From contig JAGFNK010000394.1 of NCBI GenBank assembly GCA_025769875.1, forward strand, positions 1 to 49,947: a stretch of 49,947 nucleotides of DNA, in the 5' to 3' direction. The notes beneath the pieces were generated by a model, which was given only the letters and a program-made list of their open reading frames with translations, did no database searches and was not told where the DNA came from. The translations under genes and the position numbers were made by a program. Below are positions 11,412-21,107 of the stretch, one piece after another; within the stretch, counting starts at the first letter, position 1; every line of letters begins with the position of its first letter. This stretch comes from Russula earlei (lineage: Eukaryota; Basidiomycota; Agaricomycetes; Russulales; Russulaceae).

Positions 11412-11442
11412 AACCTCAGCTTTTGGAGGACCAGCTGAGGTT
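11412..11442. other. Inverted repeat (hairpin), left copy
   Basis: AACCTCAGCT is followed after 11 bp by its exact complement AGCTGAGGTT, a 10-bp perfect stem between the CRN stop and the SDR C promoter. It is kept in the right arm at 28,841-28,871. It could be a terminator-side or operator-like palindrome; no factor can be assigned. Confidence 0.55.
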
Positions 11443-11584
11443 TAGAAGGGTGGCGAATACGCCGCATGCCAATTTGAGGAGCGATATCATCGGCATAATG
11501 TGAAGATCAACCGACCCCGGTCGGGATATTGGTAAAGCAGTGGCATACTGTACCAGTGGAAGCATTCGTGCTTGGAGGGGAACG

Positions 11585-11644
11585 CTTTGTCATGTGTGTG
11601 GGAAATTTTCCCATGCGTGCTTTTGTAATAACGCGCGTCCCTAC
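11585..11644 (-). repeat. 60-bp dispersed repeat, left-arm copy
   Basis: It contains the palindrome GGGAAATTTTCCC and TTTTGTAATAACGCGCGTCC. Closely related copies lie at 28,642-28,698 (mirror) and at 24,235-24,292 inside the transposon-rich spacer, where CpG sites have become TpG or CpA. It sits in the 3' flank of the CRN gene and may be a remnant of a mobile element end. Confidence 0.7.
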
Positions 11645-11786
11645 TCTACTCTCTGGCGCGTACGTACGTTAAAAGTAGATCTAGAAAAGATAAAAATAAT
11701 CATAGCGGGGAACAATTCACAGACATAATGGGGACTGGGTATCAACATTCTATGTGTCTACACCACTACCAACAAGTGCCACGAGT

Positions 11787-14508
11787 TCAACAAACTCTAA
11801 CCACGGGTTGCGATGCCTGTGGTTCGTAACGTCCTCCGAACTCCCTCCCCCCCTCGTTCCGGTCAAATTCTGTCAGTCTCTGCTTCTTCGCCTGCAGGGG
11901 CATTGCGTTTTCTCCATCGACCTTCACTGTGCCTTGGCGATGCCGCAGGGCCTTTATCTCACCAGCTATGTTGACGACGTTCGAGGGCGGGGGTGCGAAC
12001 CATATGGGCCATTCAAGTAACGACGGCCGCTTGTCTGCATCATGTGCCTCCAGCCTCCTCGCAATTGCCTTCCATTGATTGTCTTCTTTCCCGACTGCGT
12101 CAAGAAGATGCAATATAACATGCCCGCAAGACCATCGGTCGGCCTTGATCGGACTGTACCACGACTTGCCGATCTCCGGTGCCATCCAATGCTTCGTCCC
12201 GCATTGGTCATCAACTTCCTCGTTCTCATCGTTCACTTGCATAGCGATATCGAAATCGATGATTTTCAAGTCAAAGTCTCGGTCGACAAGAAGGTTGTGA
12301 GGCTTGATGTCCCTGTGAGCGATGTAGTGTCTGTGAAGATACGCTAGGCCCTCAATGAGACCCCCGCAGACTTGAGCGACCTTGCCATAAAGTTCGTCAG
12401 GGCAGATCGTGACATAATCCGCGAGAGAGCTCATTCTAGGTAGAATGAGCCACATCCTCGACGAGATATGGAACGAATCGAGTAGCGAGACAATGTGTCT
12501 CGACTTGGGCTGGATGGAATCAAGAAGGTTGAAGATCGCGATCTCTTTCGATTCCTCGCGAACTTTTTTCGCGATGAGTACATTTTTCGGGTTCGACGGT
12601 CGATACACCTTGAGGATGTGCGACGGCATCTGGGGGCCAAGCGTCAGCGCGTAAAATGAGTAGAAAAGGTTTACCACACCTTGACAAGCGGCTCGAACAC
12701 GTTACCGCGGTTATCCACCACGACTTCAGGTTCCACCTCATACCCGTGTGCTCGGAACTCCATGTGGTCTGCTGCATCTGCGCTTCCCGCACCCGCGCCC
12801 CTACCTCCACCGGTACCTGCACCGTCATCTGTCTTATCGGCATTCTTCTTGGTGCCCTTGCCGAACATCGACTCCAAAGGAAATTTCTTGCTATATTTCA
12901 AGATCTTCTCCTTGAGCCTGTCAACATTTGATTCCGTGTCTTTGCCTTCGTTTGCCCCTTCTAGCATATAATTAAGGTTGTACAACTGGCGTGCAAACTC
13001 GATGCGGCCATCCGAGGTCCCAAACGAAAATACCTTTTGGTTGTAATAAACCTACGATCATTCAGCCAACGAGCTTACTCGAAACCCAGGGGACGACATA
13101 CGAATGGCGAATTCGGATCATCCGGATCCTGAAAAATCGTATAACGACTTGCTACTCCTTTGCTCGTGATATAGACAGCAACGAGCACGAAATCCCGCCC
13201 CTTGAACGATTCCAAGAATTTGTTTGCAAAACGGACCACGGCGGCCCCTGCCAAAAGCATCCGGATAAGGTCCACAGGCTTTCGGTTGGGGTCGTCATAT
13301 ACCCTTGACGTCGAATCAACTTCAACTAGCAGTCGAGGAAGACGTGACTTCGATAAGCGGAAATCGCTACGAGGTTTGTATTTGCGGAATTGTGTTGGTC
13401 CGGTTTCGTTTTCATGTTTGACGATAAGATCGAAAGGCCATGGCTCGTGGCCTCTACGCAAGATGCTGAGTCGTGATAGATGGACCAAGTGAAAACTTAC
13501 AGATGAGCCGTGATCGTTCTTTGCCCTTGAACATAGTAGTACAACTTTCCGAAAAATATCATCTGGGCCACACGTTCCTTGAAAGCATCGTTGCGATTCT
13601 GTTGCCGTTGCTGATGGCTTGGCCATTTATCGGACATAATATACACCACATGTGACATCTCGTCTCCCTGGGCTTGACGAGGCACCTCCCGCTCACCCAG
13701 AGATCGGAAGTCGGAGATGGATTCCTCGGGTGGCCCATCGTCGATGTCCATGGCCTCGTTGCTTCTATCATATGCAGCAGCCAAGGATTGACCGGAGATA
13801 CATTCGCACGCGGAATACAACTACATTAAACAGTCAAAATCGGAAAGCAGACGGACAAGTCAAGGAAACATCGCACATCAGGGGTCACAGTCGGCTTGCT
13901 GTCCAGCTTTTTTTCAAACTCTGTAACAAATTGTGGTACCGCTGTCGCTTCCACAATATGATTGCCGTGGATATCGGCCTCCTCGAAGTCTCCCCAATTG
14001 GACACATTGATGAAGATGTCTTTGTACTCTTTGACCAGTTCCGAGTTGAGCGCCTGGCTGACTTCAGCCACATCTGTAAAAATGACATGGTCACCGCACA
14101 AGAATGTCATGAGTTGCCACGTCGTAATTGGGATGAAATTGGGAAGCGAGGATTAAGCATAATGTCATCAGCAACGTTCGTCGGGGACTCACTCTCTCTG
14201 ATCTTTGGATCCTCCACGACGATGCTGATCTTCAGCTCTGGAGGACCCGTCGGGAATAGTGTGGAGAGCAAGCGAGTCGCTTTCAGAGTCGGTTGATCTT
14301 TCGCAGCTTGTTTAGCAGCTTCCTCAAGGTCCTCGTCATCAGGTAAGTCGACTTGGTAGAGGACGAGTCCGGCCGCGTCAATATCTTTCAATTCGTTCGG
14401 ATTCTTTTGCCAAATTGCGTCTTTTAGATCGCCAACGGTCTCCGACCCTTCAATGTTGACTGGGAATGTGCTGTCTATTCCCCTCAGATATACAAAAAGC
14501 TTAAGCAT
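11787..14508 (-). CDS. Crinkler (CRN)-type protein with C-terminal protein kinase (left copy)
   Basis: Six exons, approximately 14,508-14,193, 14,073-13,877, 13,820-13,501, 13,465-13,102, 13,051-12,680 and 12,629-11,787, give about 803 residues with frame kept. Residues 1-105 match the CRN header, a ubiquitin-like module (MLKLFVYLRG, ETVGDLKDAI, KDIDAAGLVLYQVDL). Exon 4 has SDFRLSK followed by PRLLVEVDS, compatible with a PD-(D/E)xK nuclease-like core (inference). A Gly/Ala linker precedes a kinase domain from about 524: Lys in VLIAKKV, Glu in KEIAIF, AHRDIKPHN, DFD in place of DFG, HWMAPE and KADRWSCG; no glycine-rich loop is visible. CRN proteins of oomycetes and fungi are host-nucleus effectors or conflict proteins. 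No signal peptide is seen. A TIR element begins about 86 bp upstream. Confidence 0.8.
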
Positions 14509-14594
14509 TGAGGGTGATAGTAGACAGGGAGGGCAGATGAGTGATTATCGATGAATTGAGTCAGTGGGAGTGAGAACAAACAGACAAGCTTTTC
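14509..14594 (-). promoter_or_regulatory. Truncated 5' flank of the left CRN gene
   Basis: About 86 bp upstream of the start still resembles the flank of the right CRN gene (shared CTCATCTGCCCTCCCTGT and CAYTCATCGATAA-like segments). Beyond that, the TIR of the 3.0-kb mobile element begins. Any more distal promoter element of this copy has been displaced or replaced by transposon DNA. Confidence 0.55.
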
Positions 14595-15012
14595 GTTTTC
14601 ACATAACGTGACGCGCCGGAAATTTCCGAAAAGAAAAGGGTCAGTAGAAAGAATTTGATGTATCTTGCCAAATTCTAAGCAAAAACTCATAAAAAATAGC
14701 CCATTGGAACCAGAATGAAAACTAGCTTCTAAATGGAGGGTAACGAGAATGAAAAATAGAAACATCAGAGATGTCAAAATTAGTATGTGGTGTGGTGTGT
14801 CTGGGGATGTGCAGGTGAGTGAAACTGTTGGACTGAGGAAGTGAGCATTGACCAAGGGACCTAGGTGAGAGTTGAAACAAGAACCACTCGGACTCTTGGA
14901 TGTGAACAAGCCAAAACCACCACAAAAAAAGCATGGCTCTGCTCAGTAGATCTTGTAATACAACAGCTGTATATAACAACTGTATAACTTATATATAGTG
15001 TATATAGATATC
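14595..15012 (+). repeat. Left TIR of the 3.0-kb element
   Basis: Reverse complement of 17,243-17,637 with scattered differences. The innermost part is TA-rich (ATATATAGTGTATATAGATA), which in this position faces into the element. Confidence 0.8.
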
Positions 15013-15119
15013 TGTGAACCTGTGGAAGATATCAAATAACACACACCTTGCACTTTCTCTCACCATTACTCTTTTCCATTCTCACCAACTGAGACAACTC
15101 CTGATGACCCTTAGACCAA

Positions 15120-15990
15120 TGGCTGAATCTGGGCCCCTTGATGGCACTTCAGTGTTACCCCCCACTAGAGAGATACCCTCAACATTCATGGCAAGTTTAC
15201 ATGGCTGGTTAGCAAAAAAGGCTGCATTGTTGCGCCAAATGCATTTTGATCATTTTTTATAGGTGGGCTGTGGGTGAGAAGGGTGCAGCCTCTAGTGAGG
15301 AACACCTGTTGAGGTATTCAGATAAGGTTGCCACACATATTGTCACTTTGTCCCTCATATTCCTCTCCAGGTGACTGCCCTTCTTTTGATCAGGTTCATT
15401 GATACCATCCAGTCCTGCAGATGGACCTGTGATCATGCACAGTGAACAAGTGCCACTTTCAAAGCCCAAGCAATATCTCAACACCCTCATCATCAAGTCC
15501 ACCAGGCTGTCCCCCAATGTGCTGCCACCTGCTGTGTTGCTGCATTGCTATGGTGCTGGCCTGGGCTTTTTCTTCCTCAACTTTCCCATGCTGGCTCAGT
15601 GGGTTGGCATGTGTGGGACATCCATGTATGCTGTCAATTGGCTTGGCATGTGTTGTTCCATGTGCATGCCCTTCTGCATCCATGCAAAGCACAATGACAT
15701 CCCAGGCTGCATGCATGAGGCAGAGTCCTTCTTTGTTGAGTTGCTTGAGGAGTGGTGCAAGCACATGGGGCTGGAGAAGATGATGCTCATAGGGCACTCA
15801 CTCAGCACATACTTTAGCACTGTGTATGTGCTGCGGTACCTGAAATGCATGCACAGGCTTGTCCTGCTTTCACCCACAGGTGTCCCCTGAGATCTGAACA
15901 ACATGGTGCTGGTGAGGGGGATGCTTGACAGACAGGTGACCAGCAAAGGCAGAGCCATCACAGCCAATGATATGTGACTGGTGGTGCTTG
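15120..15990 (+). pseudogene. Captured alpha/beta hydrolase fragment (Cld1/ABHD4-5-like), decayed
   Basis: A 163-codon open stretch (15,399-15,890) resembles the cardiolipin-lipase/ABHD4-ABHD5 branch of alpha/beta hydrolases: VPLSKPKQYLNTL, PPAVLLHCYGAG in place of the HGxG oxyanion motif, HEAESFFVELLEEW, IGHSLSTYF in place of the nucleophile GHSLGAYF, and MHRLVLLSPTGVP. Upstream in-frame pieces (MAESGPLDG, TREIPSTFMASLHGW) look like an earlier exon. Many deviations are Arg to Cys/His/Trp or Gly/Ala to Ser/Thr, as expected from C-to-T change at CpG. The C-terminal part including the catalytic His is lost and stops follow 15,890. It is non-functional. Confidence 0.7.
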
Positions 15991-17242
15991 AGCAGGAACA
16001 GTGAGCAGAGAAAGGGAAGGAGTCCTTTGGATGCAGGCTGTTTATGCATCTGTGGGAGGAGGGTTAGAGCCCAATCCAGGTGGTGTCAAGACATGTACTG
16101 CTGATCACTAAGGACTCAGGAGCAGGTGGGCAAGGGTTGGAACAGATGGTACGTGGCATAGGTGGTGTTGAATAAGAGGATGAGCCAAATGACTAGAAGG
16201 TACCAGATGGGGACTGGTACGTGTTGCAGGAGGCAGAGGCGAAGACTGGAGGCCAGTGCAGCGAAGGGGCTTTAGACAAGGTGGTTGTTGAAGAGTACCT
16301 TGAGGACAAGAGAAGTCTTTAAACTGAGCGGTCACAGGGGAGTACCCAGAAAGATGACAGTATCACAAATGGACAGTCTGACGACTGCCATGCTACATGG
16401 GGCTTATATACTGTGTACAGGGTTGATTACAAAGAACTGGAACTATTCTAGACTCCTTGGTACCCTCCAATTGGACTACAGGGGCATAAACTTGCTTGTG
16501 TCAGGTTTCAGGCTTACTGAGCATATTACTGATCATTTGTGGAGTGATGACATCTTTATGATGTCACTGTGGAGCACTTAGTGAGCTCATGAGGTCATTG
16601 TGGAGTTGCTCAGTCAGCCATGATGTCATTGGAGCTAAATGATGTCATATGAGTTATGCAATGAGTTATAGGAGTTCATGCTGCTGTTTCAGGTCCCTGG
16701 TGGCTGAGTGGCCATGTGGCTGCCATGTGACGATTACCTGATTAGGAAATGGGTGCCTGGTTGTGTCTTTGTGCCTTTGCAATAGCGATATCTTGCACCA
16801 CAGGAGGAGTAGCCCAAGAAACGGAAGTGAGTTGATGATGCAAAGTGAGAGAGGTCTCTCTTGAGTGAAATAGGACAATATATAGCCAGGATCTGGCCTT
16901 GGTTCATAACAGGTGGTGTGTTCAAGCCTGTTCTGGGGCCTGATGGTGGTGGGCAAGGTGCGTGTTAGCTCCCTGTGCCCCCCCCTCACCATTGGTCACT
17001 GACATCATCAGCATATCAGTACTCTTCCCATCACTTTGGTGCCTTGAATGAGGACAAAACACATGATATGCATGACTATATTATGAACATTACCCTTGCA
17101 AAGGGCTCTGGGGAGTACTGTATCTGTCAGTCACATCCCTCTGTGTGTAACATTGTATTGTCTCAAGTGTTTCCCAGCTAAGGCTCCAACCATATACTAT
17201 ATGTATAGGGCCAGTGGTGTAAATACATATACAGTTGCCTAC

Positions 17243-17637
17243 TATCTATATACACTATATATACAGTTGTTGTATTACAAGATCTACTGAGCAGAGCCAT
17301 GCTTTTTTTGTGGTGGTTTTGGCTTGTTCACATCCAAGAGTCCTAGTGGTTCTTGTTTTGACTCTCATGTAGGTCCCTTGGTCAATGCTCACTTCCTTGG
17401 TCCAACAGTTTCACTCACATGCATGACCCCAGACACACCACACCACATACTAATTTTGACATCTCTGATGTTTCTATTTTTCATTCTCGGTACCCTCCAT
17501 TTAAAAGCTAGATTTCATTCCAGTTCCAATGGGCTATTTTTTATGATTTTTTGTTTAGAATTTGGCAAGATACATGAAGTTCTTTCTACCAACCCTTTTC
17601 TTTCAGAAATTTCCGGTGTGTCATGTTATCTGAAAAC
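17243..17637 (-). repeat. Right TIR of the 3.0-kb element
   Basis: Inverted partner of 14,595-15,012. It contains a long apparent ORF only because the TIR sequence is open in one frame; the left TIR shows the same frame on the other strand. Confidence 0.8.
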
Positions 17638-17660
17638 AACAATAGTGTACCACCAGAGTA

Positions 17661-17694
17661 CTATATTACCCTGTACATTCGTCACCCCCGGTCA
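17661..17694 (+). repeat. Short inverted match to 24,202-24,235
   Basis: About 34 bp (CTATATTACCCTGTACATTC, then GTCACCCCCGGTCA) recur in reverse complement immediately outside the right TIR of the MULE. The pair encloses the 2.7-kb element and the MULE and may be the outer terminus of an older element split by later insertions. Confidence 0.6.
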
Positions 17695-17858
17695 TTCATC
17701 AGGTACACTCAGGTCACATTGGTCACAGTGCCATTTTCAAAGTCTGATTCATCACTGCACTGTGAATCTGTGAAGATGGTTGAGGAGCGGGTGAAGTTTT
17801 TAGGTTACATACTGTATTTTGTGTATGTATGTACCTAAGATATCACACTCACAACCAT

Positions 17859-18268
17859 TATTGCCGTTTTCAGCGCACTTGGCGGAGCTTGAATTCCACC
17901 CAAATCGGCGCAGAAACCCCCTCAAACATGTGGGATGAATATCTCCCTCAAAACAGCTTCAATTCATATGAAATTTATTGTCCCTGAATCGCCTGAATGA
18001 GGGCTAGGCAGCCCCATTGTTTTCATGAGATTTGAGTGAGAATTGGTGGAGCTGGACTCAAGCCACCTCCACATGTGTATTAGATGAATTACAACTCAAA
18101 ATCATGGTCTATATCTATTATTTTTCCCTCATGTTGTACCCATGGGCTGTCTTGAGGCAGCCCCATAGTGTTTTTGACTCAAGTGTTGTGGTGTGCAACA
18201 TTGTTTTCAGTGTGATTGGAGTGACGGCCAGCCACTCATTGCCCCTCTTACCTCTCCATTCTGACCAT
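17859..18268 (+). repeat. Left TIR of the 2.7-kb element
   Basis: Near-identical inverted partner of 20,117-20,526. The long reading frame at 18,032 begins inside it. Confidence 0.85.
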
Positions 18269-19981
18269 ACACATACCCTGCGCCCATGCCCGCTCCAGCC
18301 TCCGTCCCTACATCGTGCACCATTGCCTCCGCCTTGCCTGCCTTGCCCATCGTCCCTGCGGTTCCCATCTCGTCCACCGTTCCCGTCACCTCATTCACCG
18401 CCGCCATCCTCGACTCGCCAGCCATCATCGCCTCGGCTCCACCTGCCCTCGCCGTCCCAGCATCGCCCGCATTCACCATCGTCGCCACCTGCCCTCGCCG
18501 TCCCAGCATCGCCCACATTCGCCATCATCGCCACCTCGTCTGTCCCCGCTGCCGTAGCCTCAGCCGTGACATCGCCTATCGCCACTGTCCCCGTCTTAGC
18601 CCAACCAGCTCCCGCGCCCTCAGTGTCGCCTGCTATGGCCACTGTCTCAGCTCCATGCACAACCACCATCTCAACCTCGCCCACCGACGTTTTAGCGCCG
18701 CCCGCCACTTCAGCCCTCGCAGCCTCGTCTGCCACCCCTGCCTTCGTCTCATCCGCTCCCGCGCCCTTAGTCGTCTCGTCGCCCTCAGTCTCGTCCGTCG
18801 CCTCGTCCGTTGCCACAGTAGCCTCAGTCGTGCCAGCCGCCGACTTCGCATCAGTCTCCGTCTTAGCCTCGCCCGTACTCGTCAGTTCAGCCCAGTCTGT
18901 CATAGCACCAGCATCGCCAGCCGCCGCCGTCTCCACCCTGCCCTCAGCCTCAGTTTTCTCAGTCTCAGCCGCCGCCACCACGCCCCTAGTTTTGCCAGCC
19001 GTCTCCGTCGCCCCAGCTTCAGATCAGTGAACCACCGCCACCGCGCTCTTAGCCTTGCCAGCCGCCTTAGTCTCGTCAGCCGCCACCGTAGCCTCAGCCT
19101 CAGCCACCGACATCTTAGCACCACACGCCGCCGTCTCCACCACCGTCTCACAAGCCACCGCCGCCACGCCCTTGTCAGCCACTGCCGCCGTCGCCCCTGC
19201 GTCGCCCTCAGTCGTCGCCTCCGCCCCGTCCACCTCCACCATCGCACCAGCTCAGTCCGCCGCCACCTTCTCAGTCTCAGCCTCAGTCTTCTCAGTCTCA
19301 GCCGCCGCTTTAGTAGTTTCGCGCGACACCAGCACCGCCGCACCGTCGCAACCCCTCGCCACCAGCACCACCCCAGAAGACCAAGAAGGCTTCGGCCACG
19401 AACTTAGCCACGACACGCCACAACAGGAGCAGAAGCCGCCGTCGCAGGAGAAGCAGTCACGGACGCCAACAGCACACCGCACGCCGCCTCCCACATCGCC
19501 TCCCCATCTGTTCGCACGCTCTCGCCCACATCTGCTGCCGACACCTGCAGTGGAGACGACCCCGCCACCACCGCCGCAAGACGACAGATCCCACCCCCAC
19601 GCAAGCCGCCCCACGCATCCTCTTTCTCGAGTCCTCGCCACCTACGTCTCTATCTACGAACTCACGCTCACCGCCTACGCCTTCGCTCCTCGTCCACGCC
19701 TGCTGCCACCACCTGCAATGGAGACGACCACGCCGCCACCGCCACAAGACAACACCACCACCACGCAGCCGCCATCTCATCACCGCCGCCCTCATCTCCA
19801 TCACCTCCGTTTCCCATCGCCCTCGCCTCTTCCGTCATCGCCATCGCCGATCGCCGCCTTCGCGTCTTCCGCAGCACAAGCAGCCGCGACCGCCACACGC
19901 GCCCATGCACGCCTCGGCACACTAGACGCGTTCGCGTCTCAAGCCTTTCACGACCGCCTCAACCGTCTCAACCAGTCTTGA
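18032..19981 (+). other. Low-complexity Ala/Ser/Val/Pro/Thr frame inside the 2.7-kb element
   Basis: One reading frame runs from within the left TIR to 19,981 with a single TGA at 19,028-19,030. It would encode two pieces of about 332 and 308 residues, dominated by Ala, Ser, Val, Thr and Pro, later Pro/His/Arg-rich. An in-frame repeat with a 168-nt period is visible (LLPTPAVETTPPPPPQDD near residue-equivalent 19,530 and LLPPPAMETTTPPPPQDN near 19,700). A 46-nt tandem duplication at 18,445-18,536 is not a multiple of three. Other frames and the minus strand are also open for hundreds of codons, so much of the openness is composition. Function unknown; coding status undecided. Confidence 0.4.
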
Positions 19982-20116
19982 TTCATTTTCATGCCATTCA
20001 TCTCTAGTACCTCTCTCCTGTATATAAAAACACCCTAGCTACTCTGTAGTAGAAAGAGTTCAGAATAGGACCCCTCTTTGCAACCCACTCCTCTCTGTCT
20101 GTGAAAAACAAGAAGG

Positions 20117-20526
20117 ATGGTCAGAATCAAGAGGTGAGAGGGGTGATGAGTGGCTGGCCGCGACTCCAATTGCACTGGAAACAACGTTGCACACCACAAC
20201 ACTTGACTCAAAAACACTATGGGGCTGCCTCAAGACAGCCCATGGGTACAACATGAGGGAAAAATAATAGATATAGACCATGATTTTGAGTTGTAATTCA
20301 TCTAATACACATGTGGAGGTGGCTTGAGTCCAGCTCCACCAATTCTCACTCAAATCTCATGAAAACAATGGGGCTGCCTAGCCCTCATTCAGGCGATTCA
20401 GGGACAATAATTTTCATATGAATTGAAGCTGTTTTGAGGGAGATATTCATCCCGCATGTTTGAGGGGGTTTCTGCGCCGATTTGGGTGGAATTCAAGCTC
20501 CGCCAAGTGCGCTGAAAACGGCAATA
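20117..20526 (-). repeat. Right TIR of the 2.7-kb element
   Basis: Inverted partner of 17,859-18,268; only about two mismatches in the outer 120 bp. Confidence 0.85.
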
Positions 20527-21107
20527 AGTAAATGGCTCAAAGTCAGTACTAAGGAGTGTGTGGATTGTACAGTGGGTATCCATAGGGAAAATATGGATGA
20601 GTCTTGTAGGTTCCATCATTAAGACTGCAAAGGGCCTTTAACATGGAACCTGAAAGCAACAAGAGGGTTTTCCTTGACGTACCATCCATCAATAACAATG
20701 GCACATCAAGGAGTGACTGGTGCATCTGACAAAAACATGTATGGTTTCAAGCTCTGCTCAGCAAGAACCAGCAGGCATGACATCACACACAAAATCCCCC
20801 CCCAGAAGGGACTCCTTCAATAATCAATATCTCATTGTGAAAATGGCTGAACACCTTTAGATATCATATATTAGATGGTGTGCACAGTACCAGGTCACTG
20901 GAAGGCCTCTGAGGTGAGATATTTCAAAAGTGATGAATAACCAGGAGCTTTTGACTTTTAGCAGTGGGTTGGATGATCAAGAATTACCATAAAAGGCAAT
21001 TGGGTCAGCAAGAGAATTGGGGGTTCAATCATGCACTAAATTACACATATAAGTGAGTTAACAGTAACATAACTACTTACCTTTTTCCCCTACCAAATCA
21101 AAAACAA

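Larger units (their letters stand above)
1..14209 (+). repeat. Left arm of giant inverted repeat
   Basis: This block reappears in reverse complement at about 26,079-40,188. Mirror pairs include the FYR last exon (18-591 with 39,597-40,170), SDR A (4460-5557 with 34,706-35,804), SDR B (7568-8673 with 31,588-32,693), SDR C (10,196-11,305 with 28,978-30,087) and the CRN body (11,787-14,209 with 26,079-28,501). The coordinate sum drifts only from 40,188 to about 40,288, so the arms differ by small indels and substitutions. Positions 1-1118 and the CRN body are almost indel-free, while the SDR intergenic DNA is more diverged. The arm is still matching at position 1, so its outer end lies outside the window. 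Confidence 0.95.
14595..17637. mobile_element. 3.0-kb TIR element carrying a hydrolase gene fragment
   Basis: Long terminal inverted repeats, about 14,595-15,012 and 17,243-17,637, are readily aligned (roughly 85 percent by eye); both termini read GTTTTCANATAACRTGAC going inward. The element has no transposase of its own that I can recognise. Its interior (15,013-17,242) holds a decayed alpha/beta hydrolase fragment and about 1.2 kb of featureless CpG-poor DNA with repeated TGATGTCA-like words near 16,545-16,650. The structure is that of a non-autonomous element that captured host gene sequence. No clear target-site duplication was found. Confidence 0.8.
17859..20526. mobile_element. 2.7-kb element with 410-bp TIRs and CpG-rich core
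   Basis: TIRs at 17,859-18,268 and 20,117-20,526 are both 410 bp and about 97 percent identical in the part compared, with termini TATTGCCGTTTTCAGCGCAC. This is much fresher than the TIRs of the neighbouring 3.0-kb element. The TIRs are moderately CpG-poor but the core (18,270-19,985) is extremely CpG-rich and low in complexity. No known transposase is present. A TATA-like TGTATATAAAAACACCC lies at about 20,020. Target-site duplication not identified. Confidence 0.85.

Noticed and set aside
12042..12347. Open frames on the plus strand opposite the CRN kinase.
   Set aside because: They are shadows of the kinase exon, mirrored exactly in the right arm.
14484..14909. Long frame across the left TIR that repeats at 17,324-17,773.
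   Set aside because: The similarity is explained by the TIR pair itself; there is no start context or domain.
16545..17010. Repeated TGATGTCA words considered as LTR ends.
   Set aside because: No paired LTR, primer-binding site or target duplication could be found; they are probably decayed CpG palindromes within the TIR element.
18391..18981. A minus-strand Ala/Glu/Thr-rich frame of 196 codons inside the 2.7-kb element.
   Set aside because: It is the complement of the low-complexity plus-strand repeat; every frame is open there because of the base composition.
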